Assembly (NCBI GenBank): GCA_022606135.1
Contig: JABYQN010000005.1
Location: 1,488,001-1,552,000 of the forward strand
Source of the DNA: Fomes fomentarius
Lineage: Eukaryota; Basidiomycota; Agaricomycetes; Polyporales; Polyporaceae
Length of the DNA: 64,000 nucleotides
Direction of reading: 5' to 3'
Shown: piece by piece, positions 1 to 11,947 of the stretch
Layout: each line of letters opens with the position of its first letter
How positions within the stretch are numbered: the stretch's first letter is position 1
Made by a program: the position numbers and the translations under genes
The notes under the pieces: generated by a model
Database searches by the model: none
What the model saw: the letters and a program-made list of their open reading frames with translations, nothing else
What the model was told of the DNA's origin: nothing

Positions 1-880
1 GTGGGGCCAGAGTCTGCAAGGTTAGAGTCCGCGCATTGCATCGTTAACGTCAAAGGCGCTAGTATGATGACCCACGTATGTAATGAATAACATATTGCAC
101 GACGCCAACACGGGTTTCAGACGGCATGAGTGTCTACGCGAGGGAACACGCCGGTCGTCCCAAACGCCGGTCAAAGTAGGCCCGCGCTGATCCATGTTTA
201 CTGGCTACCGTCCAGCCCGAGGGAAAGAGTGGCCGCCCTCGAGCGTCTTGTCGCATTAGCCCGAGTGTTCGAAGAACACTTGAGTTCTGAACTCTAAGTG
301 GCGGTCGGCTAAGTCAAGCGCAGTCAAGCGAAATGGGCATGCGGGTGCGAAGCAAGTGTTTGTGACGAAGTAAACCACACGAGGGATACCGCCACCTGCT
401 GCTGTGTGTCTGCGGGTCTCGTACGTACTGTGAACTGCGGCAGAAGCATCTAGTCGTTCGCCTTCTTGACGCTGAGAGGATGTCGGTGACGCTGGGAATG
501 ATATAGTGACGCTGGGAAGAGCTATAAGTCTCGTGCGGATCGTCCTGCGCCTCGCATCCAATCGTTCGGGGACTGGGGTTAGGCATCTTCCTGTCAACCT
601 CAGATAAGGCGGCACTAAGAGAAGGAAGAGTTAGCGAGACGTACCCCGGCCACATGCGACCATCCTCCCAGCAACCGACAGAGAATTCCGAGCGGCCAGC
701 GCCGTGCGCGAGCCAAATGCCCCGGCGTAACATTTCGACTTCTCCCGGTTCAAAGCCTATTGGCAATATGTCGACTCTCGACATCCCATAGACGACGAAC
801 ATAACAATATCATCATTGAGGCACTACATCAACAACACAAGACGTACTAGATAGATATAACATCGATAGCTGATAGCTCA
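1..880. other. Intergenic, no supported gene
   Basis: This stretch lies downstream of the amino-acid permease. An open frame on the minus strand (802 to 314) begins with a plausible N-terminus but resembles no family I know and shows no domain. A 12-13 bp direct repeat (gtgacgctggga) occurs twice near 487 and 510. I see no RNA gene. Confidence 0.4.
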
Positions 881-3137
881 TCACGCAACGGCGTAGAACA
901 CGCGCCACGCCCATCCCCTGCGGCCCTTCAGTCTCGCCTCCCGCTCCTGGTCGTCGACCAAATCCTCCGGCTCCTCCTCGTACTCGTCCCTCGTCAGATC
1001 CACAGTCTTAGTGTCGACGAGATCGTGGAGCCTCGCAAGCACCCTGCGTGCGATGCTGGGGCGCGTCTCGCCCTCCGTGGGCAGCGAAATGGGCGCATCG
1101 GGGGAGGCCGGATGCTTAATGAGCAGCCAGCCAAAGTACATGACGATCATGGCGAAGATCTCGACATAGTAGGAAACGAAGTCGACTGCGGTGAACTTGG
1201 GGATGACAGACGGCCATCCTTGAACTGGGATGCGAAGGTGGCAATTAGTATATATGGTGAGATCGAAGACTATGGTGCGACAGGAGACTCACCAATGATG
1301 ATGACAATTACGGCAATTACGACGAATGGCGGGCCCCACGGCCATGTCCAGGATGCCCTGAACTTGAGCTCACTTAGGGGACGCCCCTGCTTGACCCAAG
1401 CGCGGCGGAACCTCCAACTCGCCAGACCGATCGACAACCACGCAATCTTGGGTGGATGCTGTCAGTCTATGTGCTGCAGTAAACATGGAGAGCACGACCC
1501 ACCTGGTTCGAGACACCCACAAGGTTTTGCAGCCAGTTCCACAGCTCACCGCTACCGATGAAACTGGAGCCGAAGCAGAGGCCACTGATACTGCCAGTGG
1601 CCAGCAGAGCTATAATGGGAACACCTCCCTTCGTTGTGTACGAGAATATAGCCGGCGCTTGTGCAGGTCGGGTGACGGAGAGACCATACAATACACGCGT
1701 GCCCGCGAAAAGAGCGTGGTTTCCGGCAGACAAGACGGAGGTCAAGATGACCGTATTCATGAAGGATGCCGCGACCGCTGCATTTGCGTGTTAGCTTGAC
1801 AAACTGAGAGAGACTAGAGGGAACGTACTGGAGCCGGCCATCTGGAAGACGATGGTGAATGGCGACGTAGTAGTCGACTTATTCGAGAGTCCAGGGTATG
1901 TGTATGGTACATTCAGTCCCATGAGCAGAATACTTAAGACGTAGAATATGATGATTCTGCAAGGATCCATGGTTTGGTCAAGCGATGCCAATGAAGCGAG
2001 CTAGCTGCGACTTACCGCCAAAACACGAACTTGACGACACGCGGCATGTTGCGCGAAGGATTCTTGGTCTCGCCAGCAGTAATACCGAGAGATTCGGTTC
2101 CACCAACTGGTGTAATCGAGTTTCAATAGCGATGTCATTAGAGAATGAGGGAAACACCCACAGGCGAAACTGGCCGTCACGAAGACGCGCGCGAAACCTC
2201 CGAAGCCGCCGACGAATGGCGCACCGGGGATGTGCCAATTCCTCGCTCCTATGTATTCATGTGCTTGGTTTCCTCCGACGTTCACGACGATACCGAGAAT
2301 AATGAACACAATTATGGTGGCAACTTTCAAGGACGACAGCCAGTACTCTGTATGCGTGCAAGCGAGAGAGCACATAAGTCTGGAGGCGACACATGGTAGG
2401 CGTAATAACGCACCAAGCTCTCCATATGCACGGACATGGATTGCGTTCACCCCGATCAGGAATACCCAGAAGATGAGAGAAACGACCCATGTATGCCAGG
2501 TTGTCCAATACCCCAAGACGAGTTGCGCGGCAGTTAAATCGCCTGCTACGGAGACCGCGTCGTTGAACCAGTAGTTCCACGAAAGGGCGAAGCCGTATGA
2601 TGGAGAGAAGAACCGGGTAGCGTATGTTGTAAAGGAACCTAAGTGCGGGAAGAGCGCATGAGCATGTCACGCCTAAGAACGCGCATATAGCGCACTTGCA
2701 CGCGGCAGCAGCTTCGTCTTGCTACGCACGTCCCAAGGACGTAATGCACGAAGGAATCGGTTAGATAACTCACCGGCAATAGGATATTGTGTAGCCATCT
2801 CTCCAAGCAAGAGCAGTGTAATGTACACAATGAATCCGACTATTCCATAGCACAACAGCATACTCGCCGGACCTCCCTGCGCCAACGACCGTCCCGTACC
2901 CAGAAAGAGACCGGTGCCGATGGTCCCTGCAATTGCGATCATGGAGACCTGCCGCGCAGACAGACCGCGATGCAAGCCTCCGTGGGTCTTGTCTGCTGGC
3001 GGGACAGGAAGTGCGCCGACAGGTTGCGTCTCTTCATGATGCGCGTCGTCTGAATACGACGCTGCCTTGGATTTGCGCGAGTCGTGGCGGGCGATGGGCA
3101 CAGAACCCTCCGGGTCATGAAGGTCGGAGGGAGACAT
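881..3137 (-). CDS. Amino-acid permease (APC/YAT family), multi-exon
   Basis: Plasma-membrane amino-acid/proton symporter of the fungal yeast amino-acid transporter type. The N-terminal exon carries a hydrophilic tail followed by the family hallmark of TM1 (SMIAIAGTIGTGLFLGTGR) and TM2 (GFIVYITLLLLGEMATQYP). Later exons supply further hydrophobic helices (FALSWNYWFNDAVSVAGDL, IIVFIILGIVVNVGG), the conserved GETKNP loop region, SVLSAGNHALFAGTRVLYG and ELWNWLQNLVG. The C-terminus is an acidic and basic cytoplasmic tail. The start at 3137 gives the usual N-tail of about 50 residues before TM1. The coding sequence is cut by at least eight short GT-AG introns, and I see no lesion in the exons I joined. 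Substrate specificity cannot be read from sequence. The gene stands alone, and the next gene upstream (SnoaL-like) is on the same strand. Confidence 0.9.
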
Positions 3138-3536
3138 GGCTTGTGCGGAGCGCGAGTGCGGCCGGAGCTTATGGTGGCGCGCTTTTGTGTCCGGATTGAG
3201 AGGGCCGAGTGCCAGAAGAAGGCGACAGAAAGTGTGAGCAGCCAGGAGACATTTGTACTGACAGTGAGAGTCAAGTCTGCTTCGACGGCGCCAATGACCT
3301 CGTATTGCGGTGAAATGGTGCAAGAGCGGCTCCCGTGTGCAAACTCCCATATCCAAGACCATCATCGTACTTCAATCATTTCGTTTCAGCCTAAGCCTTG
3401 CAGGTTCCAACACTTATGTGCTCTTGAGCTGCAATCATATACCACAGGGATTATCAGGTACAACTACAAGCAAAGGTACAGGTACAGTAGCCAACGTTGG
3501 TGCCGCTTCGCAACCCCACAGCAAGAACCAACATCC

Positions 3537-4106
3537 TCAGATCCGGAAGAGAGCACAGTTGCCCTCCATCTTCAGGAACCGGATTTGCTCTTGGCCATGT
3601 AATTCGCCAACTCTGGGCGAAATACGCGATCCGTGAGTCAACATCCTGCAGCGGTCGACAATCAACTCACGAGGCTTCAGCAGTGACGACTTCTGACAGA
3701 TGGTTGCCCAGAGGCGTGAACTCGACCTCTGTATTCAACTATGGAGATGCCCATTGATTCGCCTGCGTTACTTATTCGAAATACAGCAGAAGCGACGTAC
3801 CACGCTAGGCCGCAGTGGGAATCCATGATGGCCACCTTCCTGCGTGACCTTGACCTCCTCCGTGTTCCATCTCTTCTGGAGGTTAAGGAGGCTTTGCTTG
3901 ATACCTTCGCGGTCCACAGGATGGCCGCAGATAGTACCGTGCGCCTCCGGCATGAAGTACTGGTTAAAGCGGGTGCCGAACAAGTCGACCGGACCATGGC
4001 CCATGTGCATACCGCCTTGCGGGGGCATGGAGATATGTGGTGAGGCCATGAGCTCGCAGAGACAGTCCGAGAGCCAGTGACTTTGCGATGCAGAGACGGA
4101 TGACAT
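3537..4106 (-). CDS. SnoaL/NTF2-like small protein, 3 exons
   Basis: Small protein of about 150 residues. By-eye splicing gives exon 1 (4106-3801), intron 3800-3739, exon 2 (3738-3671), intron 3670-3613 and exon 3 (3612-3537). Both introns have GT-AG ends and the reading frame is kept to a TGA. The sequence has the feel of a SnoaL/NTF2-like cone fold: an N-terminal helix, then FNQYFMPEAHGTICGHPVDR, a helix with LLNLQKRWN, and strands VEFTPLGNHLSEVVTAEAS and QIRFLKMEGNCALFRI. Such proteins range from polyketide cyclases to binding-only proteins, so no reaction can be assigned. An in-frame Met-rich segment (SMPPQGGMHMGHG) precedes the fold. The start at 4106 is the first Met after an in-frame region that looks like leader; a later Met is possible. 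Family call moderate, function unknown. Confidence 0.6.
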
Positions 4107-4739
4107 TGCTCGTACGTGCAGGGTTCGAAGGATGTTTTGTATACGAGACGTGGTCGAGAGACAGTGGGTTTGATCATGAGCTCGGATGGAACAGCCTACC
4201 TTGTATATATGTACGATATTAGTTGTTCGAGAAGGTCTCAGCCTGTCGGCGTCGCGCTCTAGGCAAGCTCGAGACAAGTCACCCGCCGAGTACTTAGGGG
4301 TCGAGCATCAGCCAACACTACTCGTGGAGGTAAAACGTACATAGGCAAGAAGCAGATGATATGAATGGGCTGCGTCTAGGTACGACCTACGGATTATGTC
4401 GAGTCTAGACGTCGGGAGGTAGTTTCCGACCAAACCCGACATCTCACGACGACACTGAGCAATGGGGAAAAATGACCAAATGAAGACTCAGTCAATTCTG
4501 CAATTCTGGCTCCTATGATAGCCTACTACTCAGGCCTAGTGAGGATGTACATATTCAATAGGTCCTGCACCGGAGTAGATGGGATACAACCTTCGCATCT
4601 ACCGAATTTGCATTCAAGTTGGTGTCCTTGGTTCAAGCTTCCTAAGTACTAGACTCGCCTCGGATCATTTCCAGCGTTGCACACCCGAATGCCGTCTGTT
4701 CAGCACACCCACTACCATATCCCCTAGTAAGCAGCCAAT
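4107..4739. other. Intergenic, nothing recognised
   Basis: This region lies between the SnoaL-like gene start and the stop of the membrane protein, so it should hold the promoter of the former. The minus strand has a TATA-like run (catatatacaa) near 4203-4213, about 100 bp upstream of the ATG at 4106. Nothing else is supported. Confidence 0.4.
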
Positions 4740-5434
4740 CTACACATTGACCGACAAACGGGTGTAATAGTCACTCGGCAACAACACCTCTTCCTCCAAC
4801 TTCGAGTCCCCAAGCACGTACCACCTCACCGCACAAAACATGACCCTCGCAACCACACCGAGCACGCCTGCATGGAACGGGTCGATCACGCGCCTCTCCG
4901 GCATCGTCGGTTTCACCATGTACGAGCCCGCGACGAACGTCAGCACGACGGCCGCATGCACCGCCCAGCGGCGCATCGCAGGCGAGAGCGACGCCGGGGC
5001 CCACCGCTTGCGCAGCTCGTTCGCAGGCCCAAAGTTGCCCGCGGCGGAGCACTCCTTGCGCTGGATGTAGAGCGGGACGAGGTAGTAGAGGAAGCCGGTG
5101 GGGATGGTGATGCACGACGCGGCGACGCCGACATTCCACGTCGCGCGGTGCGAGCCGAGCGCGAAGTCGCCGCTGCCGTCGAAGGAGGGAAAGAAGCGCA
5201 CGAGGCCGGAGAAGAAGACGTGCAGGAGGAGGAGGTAGAGTGCCCGCTCGAGGCCGTGCCGACAGAGCTGGCCCAGCTTCATGAACGAGGGCAGGATGAA
5301 GTGGACCTCCTCGCTGGTGGGGGAAGGGAAGATGTACGGGTTCGTAGCGTGGTTCATGCTGATAAAAAGTGGGAGTTTTGTTAGTATACGCTGAGGTAGG
5401 ATGTGTTGTGGGTGTACCTTGCAGAGAGTGGCAT
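4740..5434 (-). CDS. Conserved-looking multi-pass membrane protein, unknown function
   Basis: About 210 residues in two exons. A short first exon (ATG at 5434, MPLSA) is joined by a GT-AG intron (donor gtacac, acceptor tatcag) to the main exon, which itself also offers an in-frame Met at 5357. Four or five hydrophobic segments are visible: ALYLLLLHVFFSGLVRFF, ASCITIPTGFLYYLVPLYI, WAVHAAVVLTFVAGSYM and VLGVVARVMFCAVRWYVLG. A charged loop (QRKECSAAGNFGPANELRKR) separates the second and third. I recognise no family or catalytic motif. The coding exon is very GC-rich, which creates long open shadow frames on the other strand. Location is probably an internal or plasma membrane. Confidence 0.6.
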
Positions 5435-6814
5435 ACACTGTCGATCTTGGAGATCGCGGCGGGCTTTTATGGAGTCCTCGGTCCCGTCCTCGTAGTGGCT
5501 CAGTCGGGACGTACTGAGTACCCAACGCAGATCGGCTTTCTGCAGAGTAGGGTTGTCCAGAGAAGCATCATCGTACTGGTGCAGAAGAGTGAGGAAGGCC
5601 TCCAACACGTTGCGAGAGGTGTGCGGATGGCGCGTGTATCGGTGGACATAGCGCAGAAGCAAGAGAGGGGAACGACTGGAGATCGCATGTTTCCCGCGAT
5701 GCTATGCAACTCTAGCATATAGATCACACCTCGATAGAGAGAACAATAGGATCAGATGGAAAGGTACTCGGGCGCTCACCAGTCGACAGCTAGTAGGGCA
5801 TGCTTGGAGGTCGGATTTTGGAAATATTTGGGGCACGTTGTGAGGCACCTGGCACCATGAAGTCTCCTGAGAACATCAGAATTCCGACGGGAGTAGAAGA
5901 GTTATTGTCGCAGATGAACCTGACGACTTCCTACCTACGAGACGCATCGGGGTTCTATCACCTGTTTGCAGCGCGGTCTCCAGAAGACAGCCAAGAGGAC
6001 GATTCATGTATTGAGTCGATCAACCCAATTCTCAGTGTTGAGTGAAAGTCGCTGACAATGAACGCGGCCACTAACAGTCTTAGATACAAGAAACAGGGGT
6101 TTGACGTTCACCTATACCAAATATAGTATGACAGATACATCCTTGTGTGCGCTGTCTACTTGGAATTGTCACCGAGTCAGCGATGCCAGACACGATGAAC
6201 AGAAGCATACTTACTGCACGCAGTCACTCCGGCACTGCTTCAGTCTTCCTAGTAATCCGCAAACATACGGAACGACACCTCCAAGAACCATGATCGATAA
6301 CGAAGCTTGCGTTCGACGACAATCGGCGAGGAAAGCCGCTGAGTGCTACGGCCTGTGTTCTAACCCCGATATACATGCGTACCCATGGCTATCTTGGCAC
6401 GGGCATGTCGGCAGTTCTACGCATGAACCCCAAACGACCGATGCGGCCATGGCGCACGTGTTTCCGTAAAAAGGTCGATACGATGTTAGACAATCAGGAT
6501 GAACGATTGTGATCGGAGGGTCCATGGGCGAACTGTCAACGCCAATCAACGAAGTGAGACAGGTTGGAGCGTGGACTAAGGACCGTCAGTCGCGTGGACC
6601 AGAAGACCCTGCATGAAGGATGTGCGGGGCAAGTATACAACTTATGATAGAGCAGCAGCTCGAATCGGGCTCTAGTGGCTCTGGACATTGATTCATGTGC
6701 CGCTCGTCGTATGTGGTCGTCAAGAAGTCAAGAAGGATGCATTAGTAGTACACGCTCTGTAATCAAGAAGTACACACACAAGACGTGGGATCAAGATCAC
6801 CTCAAGACCACCAA
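5435..6814. other. Intergenic, no supported gene
   Basis: Only short open frames occur here. A plus-strand frame at 5800-6045 (about 81 codons) reads plausibly, including a stretch MKSPENIRIPTGVEELLSQM, but has no partner exons and no known domain. Nothing else is recognised. Confidence 0.35.
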
Positions 6815-8067
6815 CTACTCCTCGTCGCTCGCGAACTCGAGCGCCTGGTACTTGCGTGCCTTCTTCGTCGGGTTGGCTAACGACGCGCCCTTTGGCCGTG
6901 CCACCGCTGCTACCACCTTCGTCTCTGTCGGACAACACGCCAGGTCAGTGAGCGCCATACCAAACATACGTAACAGGCGGGGAAGAACAACTTACTCGGA
7001 AGAAGCTTAGAGGAGTCGGTCATGATCGCGTCCTGCTTGCGCTTCGTTTTCGCAAGTTCTGCTTTCAACGCTTCGATCTGTTCCTCAGCTTCTTGCGCTT
7101 TGCGCCTGTACTTGCTGTCCGTGTCCCCGGCGTGGTCTAACGGCGATCTCCCTCTATCCTTCTCTTTTCCCTTGTCCTTCGCCTTCGGTAGACTGCGGTG
7201 CTTCTTCCTTGCTGCAGGCTCAGGACTGGGTGATCGCACGCGCTTTCCAGAGCTTGTACCTGATCCCAAGTAGGCTTGAACCGAAAGGAGCTCGGAGTTA
7301 TCGCGATGTGGAGACATACCTGCTACGGACTTCGGCTCATCACACGCTGCAGATGTGGACGGGTGGAGGCGACACCTTCGTGACTGAGCTTGTATTGCAA
7401 TCTGTATAAGTGCGGTTAGGACGGTTTGTACGGACGAGTATAGTCGCACAGCCACAACGCAGTGACATGGTGGGGTATGTGGGTCCACCACACCCACAAA
7501 AACCACACAATACGGACCACACACCTCAGCAAACACCTTAGTAGCATAAGCCGCGGCTTCTTCTGGATCTAGTTCCGTCAGGGAAACCCGGATAGGCGTC
7601 TTTGCGCTGGTGCCCAGGACCAACTATCGCCACGCCTCCAGTTGGCTTCAGCATGCACATACGGGCGAGAAACTCGTGCCGTCAACTTACTTGTATTTGC
7701 GCGCCTTTCATTGAGCTCCAGTCTCCTATGGACAGCTCACCCTTGATGAATGTGTCCGCGAGCTTCTCGACGAAGGACTCCAGGAGGAAAGACGAGACTT
7801 TCGGGCCCTGTGGTAGACATAGTATACGGTATGCAACGTGAAGGCTGCAGATGTCATCAACAAACGTACCACTGTGTTATTTACGTCCTTCTCCGTCCAC
7901 CTTCCTCGCCACCACCGCCCCTCATGTCCATTTAGTCCAACATGCACTGCCCAGCCCGCATCATCCACAGACGAGAGAATGACGAAACGCGCAGAGCCTT
8001 GATAGATGACTTGAATAAGTTCGTCTAAGGGCGTAAAGTGAGAAAGTATATCCGAGTCTGAGGACAT
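6815..8067 (-). CDS. Candidate XRCC4/PAXX-superfamily end-joining protein
   Basis: Six exons, about 300 residues, all joined in frame by GT-AG introns. The layout matches the XRCC4/XLF/PAXX superfamily. An N-terminal beta-rich head has an aromatic strand and turn (GRWWRGRWTEKDV), a helix (SFVEKLADTFIKGELSIGDW), a strand pair (IQLVLG, IRVSLTEL) and PEEAAAYATKVFAEV before a stalk. Then come a low-complexity basic stretch (KRVRSPSPEPAARKKHRS), a coiled coil (AQEAEEQIEALKAELAKTKR) and a basic/acidic tail ending EFASDEE. XRCC4-type proteins scaffold DNA ligase IV in non-homologous end joining, while PAXX-type proteins bind Ku. Here the coiled coil lies unusually close to the C-terminus and the overall similarity is low, so this is inference from fold pattern only. 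The gene diverges from the nicotinamide riboside kinase across about 300 bp. Confidence 0.5.
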
Positions 8068-8372
8068 GGCTAGTGTCGGTGTCAGATCCGTCCGTCAGTT
8101 CAAGCTGGTTACTTATTCAAATTGAGTGCCAATGGGGTTCATGGGCGCTCATTACTTTGATGTCAGTAGGTCTTATCTTATCTCTTCGGACGATCGGCAC
8201 GGCGGCCGATGACTCTGAAGAACTGGAACTCCTCAGCTCGCCACAGCGTTCTTGCTTGAGACCTCTCATTAGTCTCATTCTCTGTAAGTTGAGATTCTCC
8301 TGATATAGATGATACCAAGCTGAAGATTTGCTTGTCGCGTCCTTGCGAAGAGGACAGTCTCAAGTGTCGACG
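8068..8372. promoter_or_regulatory. Shared divergent promoter region
   Basis: The 305 bp between the head-to-head starts at 8067 (-) and 8373 (+) must hold both promoters. A duplicated tcttatc motif, complement of a GATA-type site, lies near 8171-8180. No clear TATA box is seen. Confidence 0.45.
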
Positions 8373-9558
8373 ATGAAGACGCGAGTCATTCTGATCGGAA
8401 TTGGGTGCGTGATGCGTGTCCTGGGTGAAGGACTGCTTCAAACGACAGAGAAGAGGCGCGACGTGCTCTGGGAAGACCACGCTAGCCAAACATCTTCGCC
8501 GAATACTGCCTAGCAGCGTAATTGTGCATCAAGATGTGCGTGTATCCGATTCTTGACTCGAAATCTATCATTGAACTGATGATCCATTCTGTGTCTGAAG
8601 GATTTCGCACCTGTGCGTGTACATCTTTTTACTGTCAAGAACGATGATTGCATGCAACTACCATCTATCTGTTGCAGCCACAAGAGCTAGTGCCTGTGCA
8701 CCCGAAGTATGGTGTGCAGGATTGGGATCGGGCAGAAGGTGCCGTTGAATGGCCAAGAATGGTCAAGGCCTTAGAAGAGGTGAGTGCGAGCTGTCGTTCT
8801 ATGATCCGCAAGCGGTACAAATGAATTGCAGGTCAAACGCACTGGCGTGATACCGCCGGAACATGTCTCACACGACCATTTGAACGAACAGAAAGACATA
8901 CCAATAGATGATTCGGTTTACCAGACATGGAAGCATCGATTTGAGCGTATAGAAGAGGAATATAGAGAGAAAGGGGAAGATATCCAATGGGTCTTGGTCG
9001 ATGGCTTCCTGTTGTACTGGCACCCAGTGAGTTCATAGTTCGGACGCATGCACAATTGACTGACAACGAAGGACGTAGGAGGTTGTAGACAAACTTGATT
9101 ACCGCATTCTCCTGCGGGTCCCACACGATGTATTGAAGCAACGAAGACACGAAAGACATGGATACCACACTGCAGGTAGGAGATCGTTCCTCCGCTGTCT
9201 CCGCACGGCTTGACACTGGGTCCTAACGCTCTTCCTGCCATTCCGTCTCTGTCCATGCCCGCCCTTATGTCCGCCTTTTCGCCGCCGGCCGAAACGCGTC
9301 CTGCAATGAACCGCCTGCCGCATGGCTGGAGTGCAATCCGATCCAGAGGGCAGTCTATGGCGCGATCCGCCGCACTACTGGGAGCAGATCGTGTGGCCGG
9401 CGTATGTCGAGGCACACGAGAGGATCCTCGAGAACGGAGACGTGGAGCACGGGAAGCCGAACGGAAAGATCGCGGGGCTGATCCTGTTCGACGGCCTGGA
9501 GTCGAGCATGAGCGAGATGGTCGAACAGGTGTGCGAGCTGCTGGAGAGGGGGGTTTGA
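8373..9558 (+). CDS. Nicotinamide riboside kinase (uridine-kinase-like P-loop)
   Basis: Phosphorylates nicotinamide riboside to NMN in NAD salvage, in the cytosol or nucleus. Exon 1 encodes MKTRVILIGIG. After a short intron the Walker A reads GATCSGKTTLAKHL, followed by VIVHQD. A 12-nt microexon (8601-8612) gives DFAP, and the next exon begins PQELVPVHP, so the substrate-binding HQDDF motif is assembled across two introns. Later exons give GVQDWDRAEGAVEWPRM, a LID-side region (KHRFERIEEEYREKGEDI), the Walker B-like WVLVDGFLLYW, RILLRVPHDVLKQRRHERH and WEQIVWPAYVEAH. These are the hallmarks of the NRK1 family. All exon phases agree to the TGA at 9556-9558. A uridine kinase role is less likely given the motif set. 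Confidence 0.85.
8601..8612 (+). other. 12-nt microexon of the NRK gene
   Basis: It is flanked by an acceptor (ctgaag) and a donor (gtgcgtgtac). It encodes Asp-Phe-Ala-Pro, completing the HQDDF substrate loop. The donor before it (gtgcgtgtat) is nearly identical to the donor after it. Confidence 0.7.
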
Positions 9559-9809
9559 ACCAAACTAGAGTATCTGGGCTGGATGTTTTCAGAACATGGG
9601 ATTCGGGTGAATATTCCTCGATCGGCGACTAGCAAGGAGCGTGATTACGAGTTTCTCGGATCTGTATTGGACGGCAGCGGAATTCACATGCCCTTGATCG
9701 CCCAGTCCAGGTGACCCGGTCCGGGCAGTAGAAGAGCAGCGTTTCATGCAGCCGCCCTCACCCCTCCTCTCTCTCATCCCCCTCCTTCCCCATACTCGTC
9801 TTCGCAAAA

Positions 9810-11947
9810 ATGGCCCAGGTTATCGTTGTCGGTGGTGGTCTCGCCGGCCTCTCGGCTGCCCACACCCTCCTTGAGCGCGGTGCTAATGTGCTCCTCCTCG
9901 ACAAACAGCCGTGAGTACTTTGCATTTCGGTCGCAGGAGTAGCCGGGGAGCGGGTAGTCGTAGGCGGTCGTGTTTATAGGGCGGCAGCTGCACGAGGCGG
10001 ACGTGTCATGCAAGCCTGAGCGACCGCGGGGCGCGGAGGAGTTCCGGGAGATGATTATCTGTCCCCTGTCCTCCCCCCAGTGCATTGCTGACCGATGCTT
10101 CTTCCCTTAGCTTCATGGGTGGCAATTCCACTAAGGCGACGTCTGGTATCAACGGCGCAGGTACGCAAACCCAACAAGAGCTCGGAATTCCCGACAGCGC
10201 GAAGTTGTTCTTCGAGGACACGAAGCGTTCGGTGCGTAGATGTTGCCAGCTAGCATACAGCTAGACATATTAAAGAAGCCACATCCATTCTAGGCCCGCG
10301 AACTTGCACGGGACGACCTTATCCGCGTCCTCACTGGACGCTCTGGAGATGCTGTGAACTGGCTCCAGGACAAGTTTGGCCTCGACCTTTCTAAAGTCGC
10401 TCGTCTTGGTGGCCAATCGCAACCTCGTACGCACCGTGGTAGCGCCCAGTTCCCCGGTATGGTCATCACTTACGCTCAGATGGAGCGTCTGGAGGACCTT
10501 GCGGAGAGCACCCCCGACCGTGTCAAGATCAAGAAGAAGGCACGCGTCACTAAGCTCATCAAGGACGAGTCGGGTGCCGTAGTCGGTGTCGAGTATCAGC
10601 ACAACGGAAAGTCAGAGACCGCATACGGTCCTGTCATCCTTGCGACTGGTGGTTACGCTGCGGACTTCACCTCCGACTCCCTCCTGAAGAAGTACCGTCC
10701 CGAGTTGTGGGATCTCCCTACTACCAACGGCGAGCACTGTACAGGTGATGGCCACAAGCTTGCGTTGGCGATAGGTGCGAACGCAGTCGACCTCGAGAAG
10801 GTCCAGGTGCATCCCACTGGTCTCGTTGACCCGAACGATCCCGATGCGAAGGTCAAGTTCTTGGCCGCGGAGGCACTCCGTGGTGTCGGTGGTCTACTTC
10901 TCGACAACACTGGGAAGCGGTTCGTCGATGAGCTCCAGCATCGTGACTTCGTTACTGGCAAAATGTGGGAGAACGGCAAGGTAAGTCAAACTTCGACGTG
11001 TGGCCACGCAAATGGCTAATCTGTTGTTCAGTTCCCCATCCGCCTTGTCCTTAACGGCGCCGCCTCCAAGGACATCGAATGGCACTGCAAGCACTACGTC
11101 GGCCGCGGTCTCATGAAGCGCTACGAGAGCGGCGAAGCCCTTGCGAAGGACTGGGGTATCGCGCCTGAGGTGCTTAAGAAGACTTTCGATGAGTACAATG
11201 AGATCGCGAGGACGAAGAAGGACCCCTTCGGTAAGAAATTCTTCGCCGAGGGACAGTGGAAGATGGACGACTTTTTCAATGTCGCATGGATGACTCCTGT
11301 CCTCCACTACACCATGGGCGGTCTCGAGATCGATGCGGAGTCGCGCGTTGTTAGCAAGTCGGGCAAGCCTGTGCCCGGCCTCTTCGCCGCTGGTGAGGTT
11401 GCAGGTGGTGTCCACGGTGCTAATCGCCTGGGTGGCAGCTCTCTTCTTGGCTGCGTCGTCTTCGGTCGTGTCAGTGGGGACTCCGCCGCGTCGTACCTCC
11501 TTCAGAGGATCGGCCCTCTGGCAGAGAAGGCCGCAGGCCGTCTTGGTGCTGTTGCTGGCCACCTCGGTGCCGAGAGCTCAAGCTCGAAGCCGGCGACCAC
11601 CGCTGCTCCAGAAGCAAAGCAGACCCAGCAGGGGAACTCAGAAGCTTCTTCGGGTGGCTCGTCGTACAGTGTCGAGGAGGTCGCCAAGCACAACAAGAAG
11701 GACGACTGCTGGGTTATCATCGACGGCAAGGTGCTTGACGTGACGAGCTTCCTGCCCGATCACCCCGGAGGGGAGAAGGCTATCCTCCTATACGCCGGTC
11801 GTGATGCGACGGAGGAATTCAACATGCTCCACGACCCCAAGGTATGACTCAATGTAACCCCACCAGATTCTCAGAATTCATCTTTGTTCCCTACAGGTTA
11901 TTCCTCGGTATGCGCCTGAGTCCGTGATCGGCTCTCTGAAGAAGTAG
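9810..11947 (+). CDS. FAD-dependent fumarate reductase with C-terminal cytochrome b5 domain
   Basis: Soluble fumarate reductase/flavocytochrome c family (Osm1/Frd1-like), which reoxidises reduced flavin by converting fumarate to succinate. Five exons: start 9810, introns at about 9912-10110, 10232-10294, 10981-11032 and 11842-11896, stop 11945-11947. The N-terminus is the FAD dinucleotide fold ([19 protein letters not shown]). Exon 2 gives [18 protein letters not shown]. Later come [12 protein letters not shown], the substrate region VHPTGL, the [11 protein letters not shown] motif and the C-terminal FAD-binding signature [17 protein letters not shown]. After a Ser/Thr/Ala linker (about residues 545-590) a cytochrome b5 domain follows, with [18 protein letters not shown], the first haem ligand in HPGG and the second in FNMLHDPKV. 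This fusion is known in fungi. No organelle signal is evident, since the FAD motif starts at residue 3, so a cytosolic location is likely. Confidence 0.92.

Noticed and set aside
314..802. Minus-strand frame of 162 codons near the left end
   Set aside because: No known domain; C-terminal part is low-complexity, and a possible 30-nt in-frame intron is not enough to support a gene.
4872..5384. Long plus-strand frame opposite the membrane protein
   Set aside because: Arg/Glu/Ala-rich composition typical of antisense GC-rich DNA; the minus frame has real hydrophobic helices and a splice series.
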